Shown: piece after piece, positions 1-7,554 of the stretch
Layout of the letters: every line of letters starts with the position of its first letter
Position numbering within the stretch: the stretch's first letter is position 1
Source: a virus
Strand: one strand, 5' to 3'
Virus record (IMG/VR): IMGVR_UViG_3300034374_009179
Span: 1 to 31,362 of that record
Length of the DNA stretch: 31,362 nucleotides
Position numbers and translations under genes: made by a program
Notes under the pieces: model-generated
Database searches by the model: none
What the model saw: only the letters and a program-made list of their open reading frames with translations
Told to the model about the DNA's origin: nothing

Positions 1-2946
1 GGGTGTGGAACTGGTTTCAGTGTTCAAAAACATCATGTCGCAAAACTCCCAAAATTGCGACAGGTTTCAGCAAAAGGTAGCAGCGTGAAACATGTTATTC
101 GGGATAATATTGAAGGATGGTCGGACGCTATTGGTATTCTCGTTTCTTCATACTTTGAAGACTGTGATTTATTTCCAGAATATTCTGGTAAATCCGTGAC
201 ATTTGATTACTCAAAGATTCGCCCCGCTGGCTCCTATCTAAAATCTAGCGGCGGAAAAGCACCCGGACCAGAACCACTAAAAAAGGCTCTAAATAATATT
301 AAAAAGATTCTTGATAGGGCCGTTAAAAATGGGCAAGAGAAGCTTAAGCCAATAGACGCTTATGATATAGTAATGTTTGCCGCCGACGCCGTTATTAGTG
401 GTGGAGTACGCAGAAGTGCTACAATATGTGTTTTTTCACCGGATGATGAAGAAATGGCGAAAGCTAAAACAGGAAGCTGGTTTATAGATAACCCACAAAG
501 AGGCAGATCTAACAACTCTGCCCTTCTACTGAGAGATGGAACAAGTAAAGAGCAATTTGAAGAATTAATGAATTCAGTAAAAGAGTTTGGCGAGCCGGGG
601 TTTGTTTGGTCAGACTCGAAAGAATTAATTGTTAACCCGTGCGTTGTTGCTGATTCTACTATATTAACCGACCGTGGCATCAAAATGGTTTCTGATCTTA
701 TTAACAAGCCATTTAATGCCATAGTAGATGGACTATCTTATCCAAGCCATAAAGGATTTTGGAAAACAGGAACCAAGCAGGTTATTGAGTTACAATTTAA
801 ATCTGGTAGGACTCTTAAAGTAACTCCTAATCATAAGATTATGACAACAACGGGATGGAAAGAGGCTGGAGATATTCTTTTTGGAGAAAATGTTGTTATT
901 AATAATCACAGAGATTATACATTGGACAACGCAGCTAATTTTGATCCAACGTCTGTAGCTTGGAAGAAAAGTTATCTTTTAGGATTATTTTTAGGTGACG
1001 GCAATAATTCAAAAGGATCTGCACAATTAAAATGGTGGGGTGAATCAAAAGAAGAATACAGAAAAGAAGCATATCAAATGCTTTCAGAAGTTGGTTTTAC
1101 CAATCATCACCATAAATCAGGACAAAATTCTACAGCTGTTTATAGTTCTGTAGAATCGAAAAAACTTATGAAATTTGCTATTGATAACGGTTGTATAGTT
1201 GGAACATCTAAAAAACTAAGTAAACGATCTATTTGTGGATCATGGAATCATATTTCAGGGTTAATTGCTGGATATTTTGATGCTGACGGAACAGTATTAG
1301 TAAATAATGTAAAAGGATCATCTTTAAGAATATCATCTATTCAATTAGAAAATTTGCAAAATTTACAAATAGCACTTAATTCTTTTGGTATTTACTCTAG
1401 AATTTATCAAAATCGTAGATCAGAAGGTGATAGAGTTATGCCAGATGGCAAAGGTGGAACAAAAAATTACTTTTGCCAAGCCTCACACGAATTAGTAATC
1501 AGCAATGATAACATAGTTAGATTTGCAAAATATATTCCAATCAAGAATGCTGATAAGATTCATAAAATTCAAACAATAGTGAATAATTATAAAAGGATGC
1601 CAAATAGAACTAACTTTGTTGACGTTCTTGTAAATAAAACTATTGTTGGAGATTTAGATGTTTATGACTGCACAGTAGAAGATATTCATGCTTTTGATAA
1701 TGACGGTGTTTATGTTCACAATTGTGTCGAAATTGGCATGTGGCCTGTCGATGAAACAACTGGAGAAACTGGATGGCAAGCATGTAATCTATCAACTATT
1801 AATTGTGCAAAGGTAAAGACAGAACAAGATTTTTATGATGCTTGCAAAGCTGCTGCGATTATAGGAACACTACAGGCTGGTTTTACTAAGTTTGAATACC
1901 TCGGAAGTGTTTCTGAAAGAATAGTTGCTAGAGAGGCACTGCTTGGAGTTTCTATGACAGGTATGATGGAAAAACATGATATTTGCTTAGATCCAGAAAT
2001 TCAACGCCATGGTGCAGAAATAGTAAAAGAGGTTAACGAGAAAGTTGCCGAAGTTATTCAAATCAATAAAGCGGCTAGAACAACATGTATTAAACCCGAA
2101 GGATCGTCTAGTTGTATCCTTGGTACATCCTCTGGTATCCATCCTCATCACGCCAAACGATATATTCGTCGTGTTCAGGCCAACAAAATGGAACCTATAT
2201 ATCAATACTTCAAAGAAGTAAATCCTAGAGCGTGTGAAAAAAGCGTATGGTCTAATAATGATTCTGATGACGTTGTGGCATTCTGTGTAGAGGTTCCAGA
2301 TGGTTCAAAATTAAAAAATCAAGTAAGTGCAATTGATCTTCTTGAGTATGTAAAAAGCACTCAACAGAATTGGGTCATGAGTGGCACAAATAAAGAACTA
2401 TGTACGCAAAAATGGCTGGTTCACAATGTATCTAATACTATAAATGTTAAGCCAGAAGAATGGGATCTTGTGACAGACTTTATATATGATAATCGTCAAT
2501 ATTTTTGTGGAATATCATTGTTGCCAATAGCTGGCGATAAGGACTATGCACAGGCACCATTCACGACCGTATATTTACCAAGTGAACAAGTCCAGCACTA
2601 TGGTGATGCAGCCATGTTTGTTAGTGGGTTAATAGAAGTGGGGCTTAAACTTTATGATGATAATCTATGGGCGGCATGTGATAGCCTTCTAGGTTTTGGT
2701 CAAAAAATAAAAGATCCAGAAAAGAAGGAATATCTAGACAGATGTCAAAAGTTTGCAGATAAATATATGAACGGCGATCTTAAGCTATTAACATACTGCA
2801 TGAAAGACGTATACAACTGGAAAGATTGGATTGATATGAAGCGAGAGTATGTTGATGTTGATTATACGAATGTTATAGAAGAAGAAAATAATGTTAATCC
2901 AGTTCAAGAGATCTCATGTGCTGGAGGTAAGTGCGACTTAATTTAA
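1..2946 (+). CDS. nrdJ: Class II (adenosylcobalamin-dependent) ribonucleotide reductase, intein-containing, 5' end outside window
   Basis: Reduces ribonucleotides to deoxyribonucleotides by a B12-generated thiyl radical. The frame is open from base 1 (G-C-G-T-G-F-S-V, a class II/RTPR-like glycine-rich segment), so the gene starts upstream and a TTG at 55 is only an internal codon. Visible family features are N-P-C-V-E-I around the catalytic cysteine (codon 1723-1725 after splicing), A-C-N-L-S-T-I-N, G-T-L-Q-A-G-F-T-K-F-E-Y-L, K-P-E-G-S-S-S, and a C-terminal C-A-G-G-K-C redox pair that would recycle the active-site disulfide. An intein at 640-1722 interrupts the gene; without it the visible protein is about 620 aa, close to monomeric RTPR enzymes once the missing N-terminus is allowed for. 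Family assignment is firm. Monomeric RTPR versus another class II subtype is less sure because the N-terminus is missing. Confidence 0.93.
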   Translation, partial: GCGTGFSVQKHHVAKLPKLRQVSAKGSSVKHVIRDNIEGWSDAIGILVSSYFEDCDLFPEYSGKSVTFDYSKIRPAGSYLKSSGGKAPGPEPLKKALNNIKKILDRAVKNGQEKLKPIDAYDIVMFAADAVISGGVRRSATICVFSPDDEEMAKAKTGSWFIDNPQRGRSNNSALLLRDGTSKEQFEELMNSVKEFGEPGFVWSDSKELIVNPCVVADSTILTDRGIKMVSDLINKPFNAIVDGLSYPSHKGFWKTGTKQVIELQFKSGRTLKVTPNHKIMTTTGWKEAGDILFGENVVINNHRDYTLDNAANFDPTSVAWKKSYLLGLFLGDGNNSKGSAQLKWWGESKEEYRKEAYQMLSEVGFTNHHHKSGQNSTAVYSSVESKKLMKFAIDNGCIVGTSKKLSKRSICGSWNHISGLIAGYFDADGTVLVNNVKGSSLRISSIQLENLQNLQIALNSFGIYSRIYQNRRSEGDRVMPDGKGGTKNYFCQASHELVISNDNIVRFAKYIPIKNADKIHKIQTIVNNYKRMPNRTNFVDVLVNKTIVGDLDVYDCTVEDIHAFDNDGVYVHNCVEIGMWPVDETTGETGWQACNLSTINCAKVKTEQDFYDACKAAAIIGTLQAGFTKFEYLGSVSERIVAREALLGVSMTGMMEKHDICLDPEIQRHGAEIVKEVNEKVAEVIQINKAARTTCIKPEGSSSCILGTSSGIHPHHAKRYIRRVQANKMEPIYQYFKEVNPRACEKSVWSNNDSDDVVAFCVEVPDGSKLKNQVSAIDLLEYVKSTQQNWVMSGTNKELCTQKWLVHNVSNTINVKPEEWDLVTDFIYDNRQYFCGISLLPIAGDKDYAQAPFTTVYLPSEQVQHYGDAAMFVSGLIEVGLKLYDDNLWAACDSLLGFGQKIKDPEKKEYLDRCQKFADKYMNGDLKLLTYCMKDVYNWKDWIDMKREYVDVDYTNVIEEENNVNPVQEISCAGGKCDLI
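640..1722 (+). mobile_element. NrdJ intein with LAGLIDADG homing endonuclease (361 aa)
   Basis: The in-frame insertion starts with Cys1 (C-V-V-A-D-S-T-I-L-T, block A), has T-P-N-H (block B), two dodecapeptide LAGLIDADG motifs (Y-L-L-G-L-F-L-G-D-G near 975 and I-A-G-Y-F-D-A-D-G near 1270), and ends V-Y-V-H-N followed by Cys+1. Removing it restores N-P-C-V-E-I-G. It is therefore a class 1 intein (Cys1, Asn end, Cys+1). The +1 residue is the radical-carrying catalytic cysteine of the reductase, so the enzyme cannot be active before splicing. Both endonuclease motifs keep their acidic residues, so the homing domain may be active (inference). Confidence 0.93.
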
Positions 2947-2954
2947 GGTGTAAA

Positions 2955-3056
2955 ATGAAAAGAGATAGAATAGTTTTATTTGTAGCTTTACTTGCTGTTT
3001 TTGGCTTCATGATCGCCGCAGCTTTTATATCACTAATAATTTTAGAGCCAATTTGA
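2955..3056 (+). CDS. Small single-pass membrane peptide (33 aa), unknown
   Basis: A 33-codon ORF begins with ATG at 2955, eight bases after the nrdJ stop, and ends with TGA just before the dUTPase start. It has a short basic N-terminus (M-K-R-D-R) followed by about 22 hydrophobic residues and a short E-P-I tail, which looks like one transmembrane helix. A weak Shine-Dalgarno-like AAGG lies at 2945-2948. It fills the gap between nrdJ and dut without disturbing either. No family is recognised; it could be a holin-like or inner-membrane microprotein, but size and hydrophobicity alone do not show that. Confidence 0.5.
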   Translation: MKRDRIVLFVALLAVFGFMIAAAFISLIILEPI

Positions 3057-3061
3057 AAAGG
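3056..3061 (+). promoter_or_regulatory. Ribosome binding site deciding the dUTPase start
   Basis: AAAAGG lies six bases before ATG 3068. This favours 3068 over the in-frame TTG at 3053, which overlaps the preceding stop and has no ribosome binding site at a useful distance. Confidence 0.55.
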
Positions 3062-3067
3062 ATAAAT

Positions 3068-3544
3068 ATGCAGACAAATATAATTGGAAAAAATACAGTT
3101 AGTACTACTCCAGAAAATAATAGTTCGATTAACTTTGTTAAGCTTAATGATGAATCAAAAACACCAAAGAGGTCTAATGATACTGACGCTGGATATGATC
3201 TATATTCCGTAGAAAACAAGAGCATCAAACCAAAATCTAGAGTAATCATTAAAACTGGAATTTCTATGGCTATTCCAAACGGCTTTGTTGGTTTGATTTG
3301 GCCTAGATCTGGATTAGCGGTTAAATATGGTATTGATACTCTGGCTGGAGTAATAGATAGCGGATATCGTGGCGAAATATGCGTTGTTTTACAAAATCAT
3401 GGAGACAAAGCATACGAAGTAAAATCCGGCGATAGAATAGCTCAGATATTATTTCAGTCTGTTGAATGTGTATATTTTAATGAGGTTAGCACTTTAGAGG
3501 AAAGTCAAAGAGGAAGTGGTGGGTTTGGTAGTAGTGGAGCTTAA
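3068..3544 (+). CDS. dut: Deoxyuridine 5'-triphosphate nucleotidohydrolase (dUTPase)
   Basis: Hydrolyses dUTP to dUMP and pyrophosphate, keeping uracil out of DNA and supplying the dTMP precursor. All five trimeric dUTPase motifs are present in order: D-A-G-Y-D-L-Y-S (I), R-S-G-L-A (II), G-V-I-D-S-G-Y-R-G-E-I (III, with the catalytic Asp and the sugar-stacking Tyr), G-D-R-I-A-Q-I-L-F (IV), and a C-terminal glycine-rich R-G-S-G-G-F-G-S-S-G (V). The 158-aa length is normal for the family. ATG 3068 is chosen for its ribosome binding site. It follows nrdJ, so two steps of dNTP supply are adjacent. Confidence 0.95.
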   Translation: MQTNIIGKNTVSTTPENNSSINFVKLNDESKTPKRSNDTDAGYDLYSVENKSIKPKSRVIIKTGISMAIPNGFVGLIWPRSGLAVKYGIDTLAGVIDSGYRGEICVVLQNHGDKAYEVKSGDRIAQILFQSVECVYFNEVSTLEESQRGSGGFGSSGA

Positions 3545-3546
3545 TA

Positions 3547-4659
3547 GTGAGTCAGCCACAAAAAAGAATATTCTATGCCTGTCAGGCAGTATTATTTATT
3601 TCAAGAAATACACAAACATCCAATAGTCCATTAAGTGAGGCTTCTTATCTTACGGGCGTTCAATCTGTTGGTGTTGATGGCGATTTTCCGTCTACAACCT
3701 TTCCAGATTTTGGTAGATTTCAAAGAAAAAACAAATTTGAAAATAGGCAAAAAGAATTTTCTATTAATATAGACAGAGTATTGGCAAAAGGTCAAGACAC
3801 TTTTTATAATTCAAATTATTCTAGCAGTTATACTACTACACATCTACTTCACGAAGACAACATAGGCTGTCAAGGTGAGCTAAATAATAATGGAAAATGT
3901 CTAAGAAATTATGATATCTTTCTAGTGTACGGAGATGATGAAAACTCACTATTAAATGATAGCACAACAAAAAAGAATGTCGTATATAGAAACTGTTTGT
4001 TGACAAGTTTGTCTTATAATATTTCTGTAGATGGGTCTATTATTGAGTCTATTGGATTAATCAGCAGAAAGGCAGACTATAATGCTGCTGGCATTCCCTC
4101 TCTACCAGTTTCTCCACAGTCAGCAGAAACTGTAAGAAGGCAAGATATAGATATGGCTAGCACTATCCTTCCAGAAGAAGCGTTAGCGATATTCAAAACG
4201 GATGAACCAGATTCTTTAAATAACAAAGATATTTATGGTCTTCAGTCAATAAATATTGATATGTCTATAGACTACACAGAATTAAATGATATTGGCATAT
4301 GGCGTGGATATGACGATGGCGATGATATAAACAAGTGGAGATTTGTCAATCTGCCAATAAATATTTCGTCTTCTTTTACTGGAGTGTCAAGATCTTTATA
4401 TCCAAGAGAAGACATAGGTGTAGATACACCAGAGTTTGAAAAAAATAAATCAATAAAAATTGTATCGCTTGCCGGTAATTCCAATTATTATATATGGGAT
4501 CTAGGCAGAAGAAATTATTTAAATAATATAAACGTTTCTGGTGGAGATGCGGATGGAGGGAATGTAGAACTAACACTATCATATCAAAATGACTATAGTG
4601 AATTAGTAATAGCTCGGGCGGAAACAGTACAAGATATAACATCTAATGCTATTTATTAA
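3547..4659 (+). CDS. Probable virion structural protein, tail-tube-like
   Basis: 370 aa, starting at GTG 3547 with GGAG at 3536-3539 seven bases upstream. The pattern resembles phage tail-tube-type proteins I know from other tailed phages: an early L-T-G-V-Q-S-V-G-V segment followed by an aromatic stretch (F-P-D-F-G-R-F), a strand with R-V-L-A-K-G-Q-D-T-F-Y, and a central L-T-S-L-S-Y-N-I-S-V-D-G-S followed by E-S-I-G-L, typical of beta-sandwich tube subunits. There is no signal peptide, membrane segment or catalytic motif. It is isolated among metabolism and replication genes, which is odd for a structural gene. The structural role is an inference from sequence pattern only. Confidence 0.5.
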   Translation: MSQPQKRIFYACQAVLFISRNTQTSNSPLSEASYLTGVQSVGVDGDFPSTTFPDFGRFQRKNKFENRQKEFSINIDRVLAKGQDTFYNSNYSSSYTTTHLLHEDNIGCQGELNNNGKCLRNYDIFLVYGDDENSLLNDSTTKKNVVYRNCLLTSLSYNISVDGSIIESIGLISRKADYNAAGIPSLPVSPQSAETVRRQDIDMASTILPEEALAIFKTDEPDSLNNKDIYGLQSINIDMSIDYTELNDIGIWRGYDDGDDINKWRFVNLPINISSSFTGVSRSLYPREDIGVDTPEFEKNKSIKIVSLAGNSNYYIWDLGRRNYLNNINVSGGDADGGNVELTLSYQNDYSELVIARAETVQDITSNAIY

Positions 4660-4675
4660 CTAGCTGGAGTTTTTA

Positions 4676-5353
4676 ATGACAAAAAAACAAAAGAGAGAAG
4701 CGGCACAAAACAACAAACCACATGCTCCACTAAGAAAGGTTCTAAAACCCAAAACTAAAAATCAATCTGAGTATATTAGGGCTATGTCGGAATTTGATAT
4801 AACATTTTGTACAGGCCCTGCTGGATGTGGGAAAACGGCTGTTGCTGTCGGATTGGCGTGTGAATACCTACTAACAGAAAGAATATCTAAAATAATCATA
4901 ACAAGACCAGTAGTAGAGTCAGGCAGGGGTTTAGGATTTCTGCCCGGAACACTAACTGAAAAAATATTGCCATATCTTATGCCTATAATAGAAGAAATGA
5001 AGCTATATTTAAGTAATGATACTTTTAATATGTATAAAAATCAAAACTTGATAGAGCTTTGTCCACTAGAATATATGAGAGGTAGAAACTTTCATGACAC
5101 TTTCATGATATTGGATGAAGCTCAAAACGCTACATATGAACAGATAAAAATGTTTCTGACTAGAATAGGTATGAACTCTAAGGCGGTCATAAATGGTGAT
5201 ATCACACAGACAGATCTAAATGCGGGTGCTGATGGCGGTCTAGACGATTGTATAGATAGATTATCTGACATTGATGATATTGGCATATGTGAATTAGACT
5301 CTTCTGATATAGTTAGAAATAAAATCATAGCAAAAATAATATCAAGATTGTGA
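4676..5353 (+). CDS. phoH: PhoH-like P-loop ATPase
   Basis: 225-aa PhoH-family protein common in phages. Walker A is G-P-A-G-C-G-K-T at residues 47-54, followed by I-I-I-T-R-P-V-V-E-S-G-R-G-L-G-F-L-P-G (the PhoH signature after Walker A). Walker B is F-M-I-L-D-E-A-Q-N, and sensor-like N-G-D-I-T-Q-T-D follows. A basic N-terminus (about 25 residues) precedes the domain. The cellular role in phages is unsettled; ATPase activity and links to RNA metabolism or phosphate stress are proposed for the family. ATG 4676 is preceded by TGGAGT. Confidence 0.92.
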   Translation: MTKKQKREAAQNNKPHAPLRKVLKPKTKNQSEYIRAMSEFDITFCTGPAGCGKTAVAVGLACEYLLTERISKIIITRPVVESGRGLGFLPGTLTEKILPYLMPIIEEMKLYLSNDTFNMYKNQNLIELCPLEYMRGRNFHDTFMILDEAQNATYEQIKMFLTRIGMNSKAVINGDITQTDLNAGADGGLDDCIDRLSDIDDIGICELDSSDIVRNKIIAKIISRL

Positions 5354-5409
5354 AATATTAGATACAGGACAGGATAATCTTATTGAACCAAAAACTTGAA
5401 AGGGATACT

Positions 5410-5754
5410 ATGCCATGCTATGATTTTGAATGCGAGGCTTGTGCGTACTACACTGAAATAAAACAGTCGTTTAATGATCCAAGTACGCACAAATGCCCGC
5501 ATTGCGGTAAAAAAACGCTAGTTAAAGTTTTTATAAACCCCCCATCTATTATGGTTCGTGGTGAGCCATCAACTATTGGTCAGTTGGCTGATAGGAATAC
5601 TCAAAAAATGGGCAAATATGAAATTGAAGATAAGAATAGGGCCAATGGAATAAAAACAGAAAGCCCAATAGATAAAAAAAGAAGAGACATGAATAGAAGA
5701 ATTAACTCTATGACACAAACGCAAAAACTTAAATGGATAAAAGATGGTGATTGA
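5410..5754 (+). CDS. FmdB-like zinc-ribbon protein
   Basis: 114 aa beginning M-P-C-Y-D-F-E-C-E-A-C, the usual opening of FmdB-type zinc ribbons. A second C-P-H-C knuckle lies about 20 residues later, so four cysteines can bind one zinc. The rest is basic and hydrophilic (K-K-R-R-D-M-N-R-R). ATG 5410, with GAAAGGG five bases upstream, is chosen over the in-frame TTG at 5383 because it starts exactly at the conserved M-P-x-Y-D-F. FmdB-like ribbons are frequent in phages, and their target is not known. Confidence 0.7.
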   Translation: MPCYDFECEACAYYTEIKQSFNDPSTHKCPHCGKKTLVKVFINPPSIMVRGEPSTIGQLADRNTQKMGKYEIEDKNRANGIKTESPIDKKRRDMNRRINSMTQTQKLKWIKDGD

Positions 5755-5997
5755 ATGTATGTAACAAAAGAAAAGAACCATATAGATAGATCATTATGCC
5801 CCCATCACGCTGTTGTAACTTTAAAAATAGATATTAGGAAAATAAAAACAGATGGGACATTAGATAATCAAGTTATAGGCAATGCAGACTTACAGAAGTA
5901 TGGAATCTCTAACAAGGCTCAAATATGTTTTTCTGCACCAACAGAAGCCGAATGTATAAAATTAGTAAAAGAAAAATTGGAGAAATTAAATGTCTAG
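5755..5997 (+). CDS. Hypothetical protein (80 aa)
   Basis: The gene starts with ATG immediately after the previous stop and overlaps the next gene by 8 bases, so it looks translationally coupled. The protein is small and mixed-charge, with alternating V-T-L-K-I-D-I strands, a C-P-H-H near the N-terminus and a lysine-rich C-terminal helix (E-A-E-C-I-K-L-V-K-E-K-L-E-K-L). No family is recognised. Position between the zinc-ribbon gene and other small genes suggests an accessory function in the replication block, but nothing shows it. Confidence 0.6.
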   Translation: MYVTKEKNHIDRSLCPHHAVVTLKIDIRKIKTDGTLDNQVIGNADLQKYGISNKAQICFSAPTEAECIKLVKEKLEKLNV

Positions 5998-6331
5998 ATG
6001 GGAAAACGAAGATGTTAGCGATTTGAATTTACCAGAACCAGAAAACATCGTAAGAACATATTTTGATAAAAATGGTAACATAACTTCAAATCCTGAAAGT
6101 TCTGTAGCTAAAGTTTCTGAATGCGATGAAAAGAAAGTTTATTATGTTAAATATGGTAGGGGCGAACTTTTAGATCCTCACCACATAGATTCTTCTATGC
6201 AGATTAAAAGATCTTACTATATGATGAAAAAAGTTAACCAGCAAATCTTTGAATCATATGTAAAATTCCTACAAACAAAAAATAGATTATACTTTACTAA
6301 AGCAAGAAGACTTTTAATGGAGAAGATATAA
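5990..6331 (+). CDS. Hypothetical protein (113 aa)
   Basis: ATG 5990 has TTGGAG about eight bases upstream inside the preceding gene and ends in TAATG shared with the next start. The acidic N-terminal part (E-N-E-D-V-S-D-L-N-L-P-E-P-E) is probably disordered. The C-terminal half is basic and helical (S-Y-Y-M-M-K-K-V-N-Q-Q-I-F-E-S-Y-V), ending K-A-R-R-L-L-M-E-K-I. No recognised domain; the charge pattern could suit a nucleic-acid or protein-binding adaptor. Confidence 0.6.
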   Translation: MSRWENEDVSDLNLPEPENIVRTYFDKNGNITSNPESSVAKVSECDEKKVYYVKYGRGELLDPHHIDSSMQIKRSYYMMKKVNQQIFESYVKFLQTKNRLYFTKARRLLMEKI

Positions 6332-6630
6332 TGAAAAAGGGCCCCTTATCGAATAAAGACAAAGAATTTATAGATTGTAATGTTGGTATGGCTATAGAAG
6401 AGCTATCTAAAAAGCTGGAGAGATCTATTGAGGTTCTTGAAAAATATTTATCCTCAAATAAGACAAAACCAAAAGGCGATAATATTAAGCTATTCGCCAG
6501 AAATAAAGATCGTGGAGTTGTCATAATGACAGAATCGGCATCTATGGCTTCTGACGAAAATAAAAATAAAGTCAATCTATACAAAACAAGAAAGTATAAG
6601 GATTCTATTCACACTATAAAGGAAGACTAA
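6331..6630 (+). CDS. Hypothetical protein with possible N-terminal helix-turn-helix (99 aa)
   Basis: It starts at ATG 6331 inside TAATG and ends in TAATG shared with the following gene. The first 45 residues read like a short helical DNA-binding unit (L-S-N-K-D-K-E-F-I-D then A-I-E-E-L-S-K-K-L-E-R-S-I-E-V-L-E-K-Y-L), the kind of spacing found in sigma-like or homeodomain-like helix-turn-helix proteins. The C-terminal part contains R-G-V-V-I-M-T-E-S-A-S and a basic tail. The assignment is a visual guess; no family is named with confidence. Confidence 0.55.
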   Translation: MKKGPLSNKDKEFIDCNVGMAIEELSKKLERSIEVLEKYLSSNKTKPKGDNIKLFARNKDRGVVIMTESASMASDENKNKVNLYKTRKYKDSIHTIKED

Positions 6631-7145
6631 TGATTTGTACATCTATTGATGGGTATATGGATAGTTTGTGTTGCAATCAATTGATGATAAGTTGGCAGAT
6701 AACATTGACAGACGGCACTAAAGTTTATGGTGATTATGATAGGCCGAATTTTGAAAATCCTTGGATTAGATTAAAAGAACACTGTGAAAAAAATTTAGTG
6801 TATCCAGCAAAAGTAGAGCTTCATATGTTTGGTGCCCCCCATGAAGTATTTTTTCAAAACGAAAAAGGGCTAGATGGCGTGTTTGTAATGAGGGGGATGG
6901 CAAAAGATCAATCTATGGACGGTAGCCATTCTCAATCTTTTCAGACGATGACTGTTGGATTATTAAGAGATGACTGTTCGTGTATAGATATATCAAAATA
7001 CACATGGCCGATTTCTAATTTTGAGCAAAAACAAACAACAAGAGTATTGACAAAAGAAAACCTAGAGGCTATGATATTTAAGCATGACTCAGAAAAAAGA
7101 AAACACCCAGAAGTACAAAAGCTGCTCGACGGGCCAACCATGTAG
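6630..7145 (+). CDS. Hypothetical protein (171 aa)
   Basis: The protein looks globular and beta-rich, opening with M-I-S-W-Q-I-T-L-T-D-G-T-K-V-Y-G-D-Y and P-W-I-R-L-K-E-H-C. There are several Cys residues (C-C near residue 14, C-S-C near 116) but no regular metal knuckle. The start shares TAATG with the previous stop. The last 62 bases overlap the next gene in another frame. I do not recognise a family. Similar small proteins occur beside recombination genes in large phages, but this rests on memory of layout only. Confidence 0.6.
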   Translation: MICTSIDGYMDSLCCNQLMISWQITLTDGTKVYGDYDRPNFENPWIRLKEHCEKNLVYPAKVELHMFGAPHEVFFQNEKGLDGVFVMRGMAKDQSMDGSHSQSFQTMTVGLLRDDCSCIDISKYTWPISNFEQKQTTRVLTKENLEAMIFKHDSEKRKHPEVQKLLDGPTM

Positions 7146-7554
7146 TGCCGCACAGTACATAGCAGAAATAATTTGCATAAGGAAAAGAGAAAAAGAAAAC
7201 AAGGGAAGTCTTGAATATAAATTTTGGAATAAATCACAAAAAGACGAGTATCAAATACAGATTAGACTCGCCAATAAGCTTATCAAGAAATATGACATAG
7301 AATCCATATTGCATTTTCTAAATCATGGATCTGGCAAAAAAACCTATTCTTTGGGTTTTCTTCATTCTTCAAAGAAGTTTGTCATAGTCTCTAAGTATGT
7401 TGATAATGGTGTGAAAGAAAGTCACAAGCTTGTAGAGCAAAACAAAAATAAACCTAAAAAGGTTATTGAAGTAGACAAGCCAGCATACAAAAAAAGAAAA
7501 TCATATGGTGGTAATACACTATTAACAAAAATTAGGAAGGCAGACAATGGCTAA
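7084..7554 (+). CDS. Hypothetical phage protein (156 aa) upstream of recA
   Basis: It overlaps the preceding gene by 62 bases and the recA start by 8 bases. It has C-S-T-G-Q-P-C-S-A-A-Q-Y-I-A-E-I near the N-terminus, then R-K-R-E-K-E-N-K-G-S-L-E-Y-K-F-W-N, a recurring pattern in phage proteins of unknown function. The C-terminus is strongly basic (K-K-R-K-S-Y-G-G and K-I-R-K-A), suggesting nucleic-acid contact. No catalytic motif is visible. ATG 7084 lacks a strong ribosome binding site, and the long overlap suggests coupled translation. Confidence 0.6.
   Translation: MTQKKENTQKYKSCSTGQPCSAAQYIAEIICIRKREKENKGSLEYKFWNKSQKDEYQIQIRLANKLIKKYDIESILHFLNHGSGKKTYSLGFLHSSKKFVIVSKYVDNGVKESHKLVEQNKNKPKKVIEVDKPAYKKRKSYGGNTLLTKIRKADNG

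Noticed and set aside
360-722. Minus-strand ORF of 120 codons antisense to nrdJ
   Set aside because: It lies opposite a conserved part of nrdJ and the intein junction, has no recognisable motif, and like all other minus-strand ORFs in the window is a shadow of a real gene.
5383-5409. TTG start adding nine residues to the zinc-ribbon protein
   Set aside because: The family begins at M-P-x-Y-D-F and ATG 5410 has a good ribosome binding site.
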